Shown here piece after piece: positions 26,936 to 36,746 of a DNA stretch of 55,050 nucleotides. The first letter of the stretch is position 1. The number at the start of each line of letters is the position of its first letter. Source of the stretch: an uncultured Clostridia bacterium (GTDB lineage Bacteria > Bacillota > Clostridia > Christensenellales > Pumilibacteraceae); the NCBI GenBank assembly GCA_934270565.1, contig CAKQPR010000011.1, forward strand, positions 1 to 55,050. Reading direction: 5' to 3'. The position numbers and the translations under genes were made by a program. The notes below the pieces were generated by a model. It ran no database searches, was not told where the DNA came from, and worked only from the letters and a program-made list of their open reading frames with translations.

Positions 26936-27829
26936 ATGATAGAAAATATCAAACTCAATCCGAAACGGCGTCACGGAATGGACGCGTTCCAGATCGTTCT
27001 TTACGTCATCGTCACCCTGTACTGCCTGTCGATGCTTTACGTCCTGTTCTTCGGCGTTATCAACTCGCTCAAGAACAAAACCGACTATATGTGGAACAGC
27101 CCGTTCGGGTTTCCGAGCAAAGAGTACGGCTGGCAGTTCTCCAACTATATCAAGGTTTTCAACGAGTTCAACGTTAAAACCGTGGGCGGCAAGCAGGTAA
27201 ACCTCATTCAGATGTTCTTCAACTCGTTGCTTTACGCGGGCTGTATGTCGCTTTTCTGCATCGCAACGCAGATTATTACCGCTTACGCCGTCGCAAAGTA
27301 CGACTTCAAGCTCAAAACCCCCATTTACGTTACGGCGATTATCGTAATGCTCCTTCCGATCATCGGATCGCTCGCTTCGGAAGTGGAAATCGCGGACGCG
27401 CTCGGACTCAGAAACAGCCTTCTCGGCGTCTGCCTTATGAAATGCAAGTACCCCGGGCTTTACTTCCTCGTGTTCTACGCGACTTTCAAAAGCCTTCCTT
27501 GGACGTATGCCGAAGCGGCCCAGATCGACGGCGCGGGGCATTTCAGAACGTTTATTCAGATTATGTTGCCGCTCGTGCGCAGTACGATTTTCGCGGTGTT
27601 CATTCTGCTCTTTATCGAGCAATGGAACGACTATTATACCCCGATGATTTTCCTGCCCGAGCGCCCCACAATGTCTTACGGACTGTTCAGATTCCAGACC
27701 GACGTCAAGGCAAGCACGCCCATCAAGCTTGCCGCGTGTTTCCTCGCGTGCGTGCCGATTCTTATCGTGTTCGCCGCGTTCAAAGACAAGATTATGAGCA
27801 ACGTCACCATGGGCGGTATCAAAGGTTAA
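26936..27829 (+). CDS. Sugar ABC transporter permease (locus B, second)
   Basis: The 297-residue membrane permease has an intact contact loop (EAAQIDGAGHFRTFIQIMLP) and the standard C-terminus FKDKIMSNVTMGGIKG. I chose ATG 26936, four bases after the previous stop with GAGGA upstream, over an in-frame TTG at 26903 inside the preceding gene. It is homologous to the locus A permease at 9591-10481. Confidence 0.92.
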   Translation: MIENIKLNPKRRHGMDAFQIVLYVIVTLYCLSMLYVLFFGVINSLKNKTDYMWNSPFGFPSKEYGWQFSNYIKVFNEFNVKTVGGKQVNLIQMFFNSLLYAGCMSLFCIATQIITAYAVAKYDFKLKTPIYVTAIIVMLLPIIGSLASEVEIADALGLRNSLLGVCLMKCKYPGLYFLVFYATFKSLPWTYAEAAQIDGAGHFRTFIQIMLPLVRSTIFAVFILLFIEQWNDYYTPMIFLPERPTMSYGLFRFQTDVKASTPIKLAACFLACVPILIVFAAFKDKIMSNVTMGGIKG

Positions 27830-27845
27830 ATACGGGAGAGTAAAT

Positions 27846-29867
27846 ATGACGAAGAAAAGATTGTCAATCGCTAAAATCTGCGTTGCGCTGTTTCTGTGCG
27901 CCGTGGCGGCTTTGGTCGCTACGACCGCGGTTTACGGCGCTTTTGCGGAGGATCTGCCGGTTACGTCGATAACGCTCGACATCGATTTCGGCGATTATGA
28001 CGGACACGGCAACGGTGAAAACCTGCCCCACGGCAAGACGAACAAAACCTATCCCGTTTTCCCGTGCTCGGCAACCGACAACAACGGAAACGCGGTAGAC
28101 GACGTTCGCATCGCCGTTTACGACACAAAGGCGAACAAACTCGTTCCGCAGATCAAAGGCAGATTTGCGACCGAGAGCAAGGGCGAGTACAATATAAATT
28201 ACGTTGCCGTCAGCGGCACCGTAACGGCGCAAAAGACGATAGTCGTTACGGTTGACGATTACACGGACGATATCGCATACGACAATAAGGACGAAAAAAT
28301 CGACGCGACGGGCGTTACAGGCTCGGCGGTTTTTGCCGTATTCGGGAACTATTCGGGCGGCGTAGGTTATCTTACGGAAACGATTTCGCTTAAACTCGGC
28401 GAAACCGAACTTCCGCTCGATAAAGCCGACGATAGATACTTCTTCATTCCCGAAAAGAGCGGAGAATACGTCCTTACTTACGGCGTGACCGATTTCGTCG
28501 GCGATACAAAGTCCGAAACGAGAACGATTACGGTTTCCGATCCCGAAGCGCCCGTGCTTTCGACTCCCGCTATTCCGCGTTCGGCGATCGAGGGCGAAAC
28601 GCTCGATCTTCCGCTCGTCGAAGCGGTTTACTATCGCGGCGGCAATAAATATTACGTTCCCGTAAAGGTCTATTTCGACGAAGCGGACGTTACCGCGTCG
28701 ATGCGCGCGGGTCTTACCGAAGGCAAACATAAGATCGATTACGTTTGCGCCGATCCGGAAAGCGGCGCGGAAACGACAAAATCGTTCGAGCTCACCGTAA
28801 AGAGCAAAAATATCGGAAAAGACGATATGATTTTCGACAATTATTTCGACTTTACGGAATGCGCTTCCGAAAAGGGTGCGAAGGACGCTTATAACGTGGC
28901 GGTAAAGGCAAACGCCGACAAATCCCCCAAAGACGCGTCGTTCGATTTCTCGCGTGTACTGCCGCTTAATTACCTCAATATCGACCTCGGCGCAAAGGCG
29001 GAAGTAGCGGCGTATTCCGAAGCGTACCTTATTCTTACCGACTCGGTGAACGCCGCCGACCGCATAGAAGTCAAAATAAACAAGCTTACCGTTTATCCGA
29101 ACCTCAACCTCTCTTACGACGACGCCTCGCGTTCGATCGTCGATAAAAAGAACGGCACGATAATTCCCGTTACGACTTTCGCCGACGGCAGAAAGTTCAC
29201 GGGCTTCGGAAGCGGCGCGGCATACGTTTCGTTCGCGCTCAAAGGCGTGAAAAAGGACGTTACTCTTACCGTCAACAAGATCGCCTCGACCGTGGTTTCT
29301 AACGGAAACTCCGACGAAACCCCGCCCGATATCATTGTCGCGCCCGAGTTCAGAAGAACTTACGTTTCTTATATCGGACATAAGGTCTATCTTCCCGAAA
29401 TGACAGCGTTCGACCTGTTCGACAAGAACGTTTCGGTAAGGCTGAAAGTCACGAAGCCCGACGGAACGGTGCTTTTCAACGGCAAGGGCGACTATACGCT
29501 CGACGTCACCGAAAGCGGCGAGTACGGAGTGGAATACGTCGCGACCGATTCCGCGGATAATATCAGAAAGCGCGTTTCGAGCGTGTACGTTACCGACCTC
29601 GTTGCGCCGGTTATCAACGTTTCGGGCGTGAAAGCGAACGTCAAAGCGGGCGAGGAAATTACGCTCCCGAAAGCTACGATCACGGATAACGATACCCCCG
29701 AAGAAAAAATCGTAAGTTACGTTTATGTGATCAAAGGGAACAACCGCAAGCAGATCGTCGGCGACACTTACAAGTTTACGTCCGCGGGCGAATACAAGAT
29801 CAGATACGTCGCTTACGACGCAAACCAGAACTATACCGTAGTCGAATTCGCGGTAAATTGCAGATGA
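27846..29867 (+). CDS. Secreted Ig-like protein (locus B)
   Basis: The 673-residue exported protein has a signal peptide (VALFLCAVAALVATTAVYG, cleaved near residue 35) and no lipobox or wall-anchor motif. Ig-like units are recognised by their closing strands: KGEYNINYVAVSG, SGEYVLTYGVTDFVG, ESGEYGVEYVATDSADN and AGEYKIRYVAYDANQN. A beta-rich block of unknown class lies at about residues 325-480. The C-terminal 200 residues align with the end of the locus A protein at 10503-13475, and both sit directly between the second permease and a DUF4838 gene. A glycan-binding or scaffold role is inferred. Confidence 0.8.
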   Translation: MTKKRLSIAKICVALFLCAVAALVATTAVYGAFAEDLPVTSITLDIDFGDYDGHGNGENLPHGKTNKTYPVFPCSATDNNGNAVDDVRIAVYDTKANKLVPQIKGRFATESKGEYNINYVAVSGTVTAQKTIVVTVDDYTDDIAYDNKDEKIDATGVTGSAVFAVFGNYSGGVGYLTETISLKLGETELPLDKADDRYFFIPEKSGEYVLTYGVTDFVGDTKSETRTITVSDPEAPVLSTPAIPRSAIEGETLDLPLVEAVYYRGGNKYYVPVKVYFDEADVTASMRAGLTEGKHKIDYVCADPESGAETTKSFELTVKSKNIGKDDMIFDNYFDFTECASEKGAKDAYNVAVKANADKSPKDASFDFSRVLPLNYLNIDLGAKAEVAAYSEAYLILTDSVNAADRIEVKINKLTVYPNLNLSYDDASRSIVDKKNGTIIPVTTFADGRKFTGFGSGAAYVSFALKGVKKDVTLTVNKIASTVVSNGNSDETPPDIIVAPEFRRTYVSYIGHKVYLPEMTAFDLFDKNVSVRLKVTKPDGTVLFNGKGDYTLDVTESGEYGVEYVATDSADNIRKRVSSVYVTDLVAPVINVSGVKANVKAGEEITLPKATITDNDTPEEKIVSYVYVIKGNNRKQIVGDTYKFTSAGEYKIRYVAYDANQNYTVVEFAVNCR

Positions 29868-29879
29868 GGAGGCGATAAT

Positions 29880-32267
29880 ATGAAAATTATAAAGAAAACG
29901 ATCGTCTTTATCTTATGTTTCGTTACCGTTTTCGGCGTGCTTGTCGCTTGCGGAAATAAAACCGACAACGCGTCGGACGGAAAAAACGGAATCGTTACCG
30001 AACTCGGCGGCGAAAAACTTGTTTTCGACGATACCGACGCTTACCTTGTGCGCGGCGGAACTTCCGACTACAAAATCGTTATCGGAGCGGACGCCACGAA
30101 AATCGAAAAGTACGCCGCGGAAGAACTGCAATATTTCCTCGAAAAGTCTACCGCCGTTAAACTTGCGATAGTCACCGACGCGGAAGTCGCTACGGGCAAC
30201 AAATTCGTTTCGGTAGGCGAAACAAGCCTTCTTAAAGCGCGTACCGATATTTCGGTCGCGTATTCCGAACTTGGCGACAACGGCGTCGCTGTGTATACCA
30301 AGGACAACAACGTTTACGTTTCGGGCGCAACCGAAAACGGAACGCTTTTCGCCGTGTACAGATTTCTGCATTTTCAGGTCGGATACGCCGCATACGCTTA
30401 CGACTGCGTGGAAGTGAACTACCACAGCGAGCTAAAACTGAAGAATTTCGATTATAAGTACGTTCCGTCGCTCGGACTTACCACCGCCGAGGACGCCGAA
30501 CTTTCGGGCGAAAGCAAGGTCAAGGAAGCGTCGAGAATGTACGTTTACGCCTCCAAAAACGGCGGTTACGACCTCAACGGCAACCTGTTCAACGGTCTCT
30601 GGTGTCACACGATGCACGATATCGTCGGCGACAGAGAATGTAACGACGCCGCCAACGTTAAAGCCGCGCAGGAAGCCGAGCGCGCTGCAAAACTTTCGGA
30701 ATGCTCGGCCGACGACAAAAACAACGCCGATTTCATGAAAGGCTTCGATAAGGGAATTTCCACGTTGTTCTCTTCGGCTAAGGGCAAAAAAGACGAAATC
30801 GACAAGAACGTCGCCTTGAAAGATTACGGCTATGAGACCGATAAGAAAAAACAGGTAGTCCCGAAATATAAGAAAGTTATGGTGTCTAAGCCTGACCCGA
30901 ACGATCCGACGAAAACGATCGAAGAGCCGAAGATCGAAAACGGCAATTACGTTTACGAAACGGGCGAGGACGGTAAACCCGTTCTCGAAATGGGCGAAGA
31001 CGGCAACCCGCTTACGAATATAACGGGTTACGAAAACTATGTTAAAGGCTGGAACGCGGCTTACGATAAGGGTAATTACCACGTCGGAGCGGAGTGGCAG
31101 AAGAAAGTAAAGAGCGTAAGGATCTGGAACAACGATCAGGCTTGTTATACCAAAGAGAGAACGCTCGATATAGCGTTCGACACGATCGTCAACAAATACC
31201 TCGGTTCTGCTACCGGACCTTACCTTATGGTCGGCATCACCGACGGCAAGGGGTCGTGCGACTGCGATGACTGCAAAACCGAAGAGAGAAAATACGAGCG
31301 CGGAGGCGCGGCGGCTGTTCAGATGCATTTCATGAACAAGCTCGCAAACAGGCTCGAGGAATATATGAGCGGGAAAAAGGGTATGGAGGATAAGCAGATT
31401 ACCCTTGTCGCGTTCGCATACTACGCTTATCGCGAGCCGCCCGTAAAACTCGTAAACGGCGAATACGTCGCTATCGACGAGACGGTCAAACCCAAAACCA
31501 CCGGCAACGTGCGCGTAGGCGTTATGTTCACTCCCATCGAGGCTTGCTATACTCACCCGATCACCGACGACGGCGAAACCTGTGAAAAGAACGCCGCGAT
31601 CGCCGAGGAAATGAAGGGCTGGGCGGCGCTTACCGACTACCTTATGATGTACTCCTACGGCACGAACTTTATGGCGTTCAAGTACCATTTCAACAACTGG
31701 TCGCATATCGGCGATTCGATTCGGTTCTACGAAAAAGTCGGGCTCAAATACTACTTCGAACAGGCTTGCACGCAGAACGGTATTTCTCCGATGTCGTCCA
31801 TGCGCGCATACGTCAGAAGCCGCCTCGCGTGGAATTCGGCGTATAACACGCAGGATCTTATCGACGAATTCATCGAGCATTACTACGGCGACGGCGCTGA
31901 CGGCGTAAAACAGTATTTCTCGGCGGTTATGGAAAACTTCGAGAGAGTTTACACGCTCGCCGAAACCGAGGAAGAGGGCATTTACTACAACGACATTTCG
32001 AGCGCAGGCAACTGGACGCGTCCGCTGCTTCTGCAGCTCGAAAGCTACCTCGAAAAAGCCGATTACGACGTGGATCTCGGTTCGTCCGCCGAAAAAGACG
32101 TTTACAAGGAGAGAATTTTCAGAGAATATTTCCTTCTCAAAGACAACGAGTTCACGATGTATTCCGCTTACCTCAACAGCGACGAGCTCGCCGCTCTCGA
32201 GGATCTCGTAATGTACGGCAGAGAAAAGTATAACTCATATAAGTCTCAGGAGACGACAAATGGCTAA
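29880..32267 (+). CDS. DUF4838 lipoprotein with charged insert (locus B)
   Basis: The 795-residue lipoprotein (lipobox VLVACGN) has the GH67N-like domain (KYAAEELQYFLEKSTAVKL ... TLFAVYRFLHFQVGYAAY). The DUF4838 core carries C-x-C-x-x-C (C460, C462, C465) and YREPPVKLVNGEYVAIDETV. The segment before the cysteines reads LMVGITDG where the two relatives have GNEDN and GEEDN. A Lys/Asp/Glu-rich insert of roughly 140 residues (about 260-400), absent from the paralogues, makes it the longest of the three. It follows the Ig-like gene with GGAGG ahead, and its 3' end overlaps the next gene by eight bases. Confidence 0.82.
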   Translation: MKIIKKTIVFILCFVTVFGVLVACGNKTDNASDGKNGIVTELGGEKLVFDDTDAYLVRGGTSDYKIVIGADATKIEKYAAEELQYFLEKSTAVKLAIVTDAEVATGNKFVSVGETSLLKARTDISVAYSELGDNGVAVYTKDNNVYVSGATENGTLFAVYRFLHFQVGYAAYAYDCVEVNYHSELKLKNFDYKYVPSLGLTTAEDAELSGESKVKEASRMYVYASKNGGYDLNGNLFNGLWCHTMHDIVGDRECNDAANVKAAQEAERAAKLSECSADDKNNADFMKGFDKGISTLFSSAKGKKDEIDKNVALKDYGYETDKKKQVVPKYKKVMVSKPDPNDPTKTIEEPKIENGNYVYETGEDGKPVLEMGEDGNPLTNITGYENYVKGWNAAYDKGNYHVGAEWQKKVKSVRIWNNDQACYTKERTLDIAFDTIVNKYLGSATGPYLMVGITDGKGSCDCDDCKTEERKYERGGAAAVQMHFMNKLANRLEEYMSGKKGMEDKQITLVAFAYYAYREPPVKLVNGEYVAIDETVKPKTTGNVRVGVMFTPIEACYTHPITDDGETCEKNAAIAEEMKGWAALTDYLMMYSYGTNFMAFKYHFNNWSHIGDSIRFYEKVGLKYYFEQACTQNGISPMSSMRAYVRSRLAWNSAYNTQDLIDEFIEHYYGDGADGVKQYFSAVMENFERVYTLAETEEEGIYYNDISSAGNWTRPLLLQLESYLEKADYDVDLGSSAEKDVYKERIFREYFLLKDNEFTMYSAYLNSDELAALEDLVMYGREKYNSYKSQETTNG

Positions 32268-32868
32268 GACGAAAAGAATTATCGGTTTAACGGTTGCGAT
32301 TTTCACTATCCTTGCGGTGTGTCTCCTTTCCGCGTGCGGAAAGAACGACGACGGAAACAAAACGACTTCTTACAGTCTTTCGATAAGCGCAACCGCGATG
32401 ACGCTCGAAGTCGGCGAAACGGACAAACTCGAATGCCGTTGCGGCGACAAGAAGATCGTTTTCACGAGTTCGGACGAGGCGATAGCGACCGTTGCGGAGG
32501 ACGGAACGATTACCGCGGTTTCCGCCGGCGTTGCCTACGTTACGGCAAAAGCCGAAGGCACGGACGAGCAGAAAACCTGTAAAGTTACCGTAACGAAAAG
32601 CGTATACTCGGTTTCGCTCGACAAGCAGTCCGAGGTAAACGCGCTTAAAGGCACGACGCTCGACTTTACCGCAACCGTATATAAAAACGGCGAAGCTTCG
32701 ACTATCGCTCCCGAATTTTCGGTGAGCCCGTCGGGTTGCGCGGTTTCGGCGAAAGGCAACGTTGTCCGCGTGACTTTTTCGGAAGTCGGCGTTTATACCG
32801 TAAAAGCCGCATATAACGGCGCGACCGCCACCGTAACCGTTACCGTTACGGAAAGCGTAGTCGCGTAG
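32260..32868 (+). CDS. BIG2-domain lipoprotein
   Basis: The 202-residue lipoprotein (lipobox LLSACGK, Cys about 26) has one clear BIG2 domain (MTLEVGETDKLECRCGDKKI, then SSDEAIATVAEDGTITAVSA) and a second Ig-like domain (about residues 110-200). It overlaps the DUF4838 gene by eight bases, so the two are translationally coupled, and precedes the large LRR lipoprotein by 11 bases. It may be a small surface adaptor for glycan binding. Confidence 0.85.
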   Translation: MAKTKRIIGLTVAIFTILAVCLLSACGKNDDGNKTTSYSLSISATAMTLEVGETDKLECRCGDKKIVFTSSDEAIATVAEDGTITAVSAGVAYVTAKAEGTDEQKTCKVTVTKSVYSVSLDKQSEVNALKGTTLDFTATVYKNGEASTIAPEFSVSPSGCAVSAKGNVVRVTFSEVGVYTVKAAYNGATATVTVTVTESVVA

Positions 32869-32879
32869 AGGAGGGGCGT

Positions 32880-35800
32880 ATGAAAAAAATTCTGTTGTTC
32901 GCGATTTCTCTTATGTGTTGCGTTGCGCTCGCGGCTTGCGCGGGCAGTTGCGGTTGCGACAAAAAAGAAGAGAAGATCGAAGAAAACGTCTTTCTCGTAG
33001 ATAAGGAAATCACGGTTTACGTCGGTGGAACGTACAAGTTCACGCCGTCGGGCGCGGAAACGTTCACATACAGTTCGTCGAACGAGAACATCGCGAAAGT
33101 GGACGGAGAAGGCGTGCTCACCGGCATTTCGGACGGCACGAGCTTCGTGAACGTGAGCGCCGGCGAAAAATCGGTTACCTGCCGCGTAAACGTTCTTAAA
33201 AACGAAAATTATATCCGTATCGGCGCGGCGAACCGTTCGGTAGTCGTCGGCGGCGACGTGACGATAAAAGCCGAAACCGTCTTAAGCGGCAAGGTTACGG
33301 ACGCGGAAGTTTCGTTCGCGTGCGACAAAACCGAAGGAATAACGCTCGCAGGCGACGGCAAAAACGCGGTTATAGCGACCGTAACTACTGTGGGAAACTA
33401 CACGATTACGGCGACTTGCGGCAGCCTTAGCGCGACCTGCACGATAAAAGCCGTAAGCTCTTCCGCAGAAGCTCTCGCCACCCCGACGGTAAAAGTTCAG
33501 GACTGCATGAGCCTAAAATGGGACGCGGTCGAAGGCGCGAGCGGTTACGAAGTCACGTTGAACGGCGGCGAGCCGATAGCGGTTTCAGAAACCGAATACT
33601 ACGTTAAAGACGTAACCGACGCGTTGAGAAACGGAGATAAAGCCGTTTTCTCGGTGCGCGCGGTATCCGACGCGGACAATTTCGATTATACGGACGGTTT
33701 GCCCGCAACGATCGACTTTTCGCACAAATACGTTGAGCACGAAATTACGCCGCATAGTTGCACCGAAGCGGGCGAATCCGAATTCACCTGCTCGGACTGC
33801 GGAATAAGTTACACAGACCATAGCCGCCTCGACGATCATAATTTCGACGGCGGCGCGTGCGCGGTTTGCGGCTTCGAGCAAACGCAAAGAGTGGCGTATG
33901 CTTACGACCCGATAAACGATTGCTATTACGTCGCGGGAGCGGACGCGGGTTACAATTCCGCAGATCTTTATATCAGATCCGTATACAACGACGGAAACCC
34001 CGCCCACGGCGAGAAAAACGTTAAGTACTTTGCGCTCGGCGCGTTCAAGAACAACAATACGATAAAGCGCGTTTTCATTCCCGAAAGCATTACCGAATTT
34101 ACAGACAAGTCTCCCGACTTCAAGTACGCCTCTAACGGCAAGAGTCTCAACACAATAAACGGCAAGAGCAGCCCTCTCAAAGGTCAGGTTTTCGAAGGGT
34201 GCAGCGAACTCGAATATATTTCGATGCCGGGAATTCATGCGTTACCCGCAGTCGCGGAGGGAATTTACTCTCACTGGAATTTCAGAGACTGCTACAACCT
34301 TACGACGGTTGTCGTTCCCGAAGGGTTCGAGAACGACGGCGCGGGCTTTATGCGTTGGAACAATACTCCGAAAAACGCGGTTAACCGAACGGATATTTAC
34401 GTAATCGGCGACAGCGTAAAGCGCATCAGCGATCCGCTCAGCTATCCCATCGGAAGCGACGTCGGATACGGAAACAATACGCTTCTTACCGGCGATATTT
34501 TCTACCTCGACAATAAAGCGACCGCCGACTCGTGCTTCAAGTGGCGTTACGCCGAGGATGGCAAGACCGTCATAAGCGGCGGTAAGCACGACTACAACGG
34601 CAAAGATCGTTGCCGTAAATGCGGCGCGGAAAACGATTACGGCGTAATTTACGGTTACGACGAGACGAAAGGCGTATATTTCGTTTCGGGCATAAACGGC
34701 AACGCTACCGAAATCGTAATTCCCGCAACGTATAACGACGGAAACCCCGCTCACGGCGAAAAGCCCGTTACTTACGTCGCGGCGAACTGCCAGTGGGGCG
34801 CGTTCGTAAAGAAGATCGTCCTTCCCGACAGCGTTTCCGACTTCAAAGGGAATTCGTTCCAGTCGGCAATCAACCTCGAATACATTTCGATGACGGGCGT
34901 AACTAACCTTACCTCGGGTAACAACTTCATCAACTGCGAAAACCTCAGAACGGTTATCGTAAACAAAGATTTCAAGCTTAACACCCAGCAGTTCAAGAAC
35001 AATTCGAGGTGCTCTGGCGTTGCCGCAAGGGAAATCGTGCGCGAGAAAACAGACGACAGCATAACGAATGTCGTGGTAAGAAGCGACGATTGTAATCCGT
35101 TCGGCGTTCAGGCGGGCGATTTCAAGGATATTACGAATTCGCGGAAACATTCGTCCAAGACGGCGAGCGAAGCTACGATCAAGGCTTTCGACAATTTCGC
35201 TTCGTCTTTCGTCACGCTTCTCGGTGGGTTTACGTTCCCCACCGACGGCTCGAATTACGTTCCGGCAATCACGGGCGATAACCTTACGAATTACAAAACG
35301 CTTTACGACAACGCGATCGCGGCATATAACAGTTCGATCATGCCGTTCACCCACACCAATGGCGACAGCCTTGCAAAGAGCGCGGTAATCGGCATAACCA
35401 CCCCGTTCACGGCGACGACTTCCACGACTTCGGTAAGCGATTACGGCAAACTTGCGGCAAACCTGTTCGGCTTCGATTCGACTGACGATTTCGTCAAATG
35501 CGCGAAAGGGCTTGTCGAAACTTACAAAAAATACAGCTCCGCCAGCGCGCTCGACAACGGCTGTTTCTATACGGAGAATAAGTCGTTCGTGTTCCCGATC
35601 ACCGTCAGATGTCTCGATACGAATACCGTCGTTCTTACCCACGTGATCATCGAAAACGGTCGCGTTTCCGTCTGGGTAAACGATATCGACGCCGCGCTCG
35701 ACGTAACGAATTTCAACAGCCTCGAAAAGCACAAAAATAAGACGCTGAATAACGAGCTTTACTGCAAGAATTTCCTTTTCATAACCGATCCCATGGGCGT

Positions 35801-36650
35801 TGCGAAAGCCGAGATTTATGTAAACGGAAGCGCGAAGAACAGCACGTTCTATTACGTCAACGATCCGTCTCCCACAAGCGGGCAGGGCAACGAATTGCTT
35901 ACCGGCGACGTGTACTATTTCGGCGACCTCGACAAGTGCGGTAACTGGAATTACGACGGCGACGCGCTCGTTCACAGTCCGTATACCGAACACGATACGA
36001 ATAAGAACGGAGTTTGCACGCGTTGCGGCGAAAAGGACGCTATGGGCGTAACGTACACCTATTACGAAAAAACGGACGAGACAACGGGCGATACGTTCAA
36101 AACCTATTATGTGTCCGGATACACCGGTGCGGGCGAATACGTTTACGTTCACGGAACGTGGAACGACGGCACGAATGGCGAACACAAAGTGACTTACGTC
36201 GGAAAACAAGCGTTCTTAAATAAGACGACGCTGAAAACGGTAATTCTTCCCGAAACCGTAACCGATCTCGGCGGCGCAGTGTTCGAGGGCTGTTCAAACC
36301 TCGAATACGTCGACGCGCGCGGAGTTAAGTATATCGATTACCATAAGGAAAGAATGGACGGTGCGAAAGAATCCGGCAACAACTTCATCAACTGTACCGC
36401 GCTTAAAGCCGTAGTTATAGGTTCGGGCTATAGTGCCACCGTAAAGCAATTCTTAGTCCATCCGAAACCGGATGATTTAACCCCCAAGCTTGCGTTGTAT
36501 GTTTTCGGTACGGAAGCGCCCACGCTTGATGACGAAGACACCCTTGTCGATAGGTCGAAAATCTACTATTACAGCAAAACCGTGCCGACGGATACGGCAA
36601 AGACCTACTGGCATTACGTTGACGGAATTGCAACGCTCTGGTATAGTTAA
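32880..36650 (+). CDS. Large lipoprotein: BIG2, Fn3-like, CxxC and BspA-type LRR modules
   Basis: The 1256-residue lipoprotein (lipobox ALAACAG, followed by more Cys) begins with a BIG2 domain (about residues 35-105), an Ig-like domain (105-195) and an Fn3-like domain (about 200-280, LKWDAVEGASGYEVTLNGG). Three modules follow, each with a two-cysteine knuckle (CAVCGF, CRKCGA, CTRCGE), a YYVSGY-like strand set and LRR_5/BspA repeats (IKRVFIPESITEF; VILPETVTDLGGAVFEGC). Residues about 732-1005 form a block I cannot assign. It ends in the tail YYYSKTVPTDTAKTYWHY. BspA-type repeats mediate adhesion in known proteins; here the role is probably surface binding. Confidence 0.82.
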   Translation: MKKILLFAISLMCCVALAACAGSCGCDKKEEKIEENVFLVDKEITVYVGGTYKFTPSGAETFTYSSSNENIAKVDGEGVLTGISDGTSFVNVSAGEKSVTCRVNVLKNENYIRIGAANRSVVVGGDVTIKAETVLSGKVTDAEVSFACDKTEGITLAGDGKNAVIATVTTVGNYTITATCGSLSATCTIKAVSSSAEALATPTVKVQDCMSLKWDAVEGASGYEVTLNGGEPIAVSETEYYVKDVTDALRNGDKAVFSVRAVSDADNFDYTDGLPATIDFSHKYVEHEITPHSCTEAGESEFTCSDCGISYTDHSRLDDHNFDGGACAVCGFEQTQRVAYAYDPINDCYYVAGADAGYNSADLYIRSVYNDGNPAHGEKNVKYFALGAFKNNNTIKRVFIPESITEFTDKSPDFKYASNGKSLNTINGKSSPLKGQVFEGCSELEYISMPGIHALPAVAEGIYSHWNFRDCYNLTTVVVPEGFENDGAGFMRWNNTPKNAVNRTDIYVIGDSVKRISDPLSYPIGSDVGYGNNTLLTGDIFYLDNKATADSCFKWRYAEDGKTVISGGKHDYNGKDRCRKCGAENDYGVIYGYDETKGVYFVSGINGNATEIVIPATYNDGNPAHGEKPVTYVAANCQWGAFVKKIVLPDSVSDFKGNSFQSAINLEYISMTGVTNLTSGNNFINCENLRTVIVNKDFKLNTQQFKNNSRCSGVAAREIVREKTDDSITNVVVRSDDCNPFGVQAGDFKDITNSRKHSSKTASEATIKAFDNFASSFVTLLGGFTFPTDGSNYVPAITGDNLTNYKTLYDNAIAAYNSSIMPFTHTNGDSLAKSAVIGITTPFTATTSTTSVSDYGKLAANLFGFDSTDDFVKCAKGLVETYKKYSSASALDNGCFYTENKSFVFPITVRCLDTNTVVLTHVIIENGRVSVWVNDIDAALDVTNFNSLEKHKNKTLNNELYCKNFLFITDPMGVAKAEIYVNGSAKNSTFYYVNDPSPTSGQGNELLTGDVYYFGDLDKCGNWNYDGDALVHSPYTEHDTNKNGVCTRCGEKDAMGVTYTYYEKTDETTGDTFKTYYVSGYTGAGEYVYVHGTWNDGTNGEHKVTYVGKQAFLNKTTLKTVILPETVTDLGGAVFEGCSNLEYVDARGVKYIDYHKERMDGAKESGNNFINCTALKAVVIGSGYSATVKQFLVHPKPDDLTPKLALYVFGTEAPTLDDEDTLVDRSKIYYYSKTVPTDTAKTYWHYVDGIATLWYS

Positions 36651-36746
36651 TAAACGCACGCGCCGCCTGCGAAAAATCCCGGGCGGTAGCGGCATAAACG
36701 GTACTTTTTAAGCAAAAGCTTATAAACCATAAAAGGAGAGGAAAAT

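Noticed and set aside
30432..31880. 482-codon minus-strand open frame inside the third DUF4838 gene
   Set aside because: Same shadow effect; no start signal and no domain.
34242..36209. 655-codon open frame on the minus strand inside the LRR gene
   Set aside because: It is a shadow of the plus-strand gene caused by its codon bias; basic, low-complexity translation, no ribosome site, no recognisable domain.
36662..36693. GCCGC/GCGGC hairpin between two LRR lipoprotein genes as a terminator
   Set aside because: Only five pairs and no T-run; genes on both sides appear to be in one operon.
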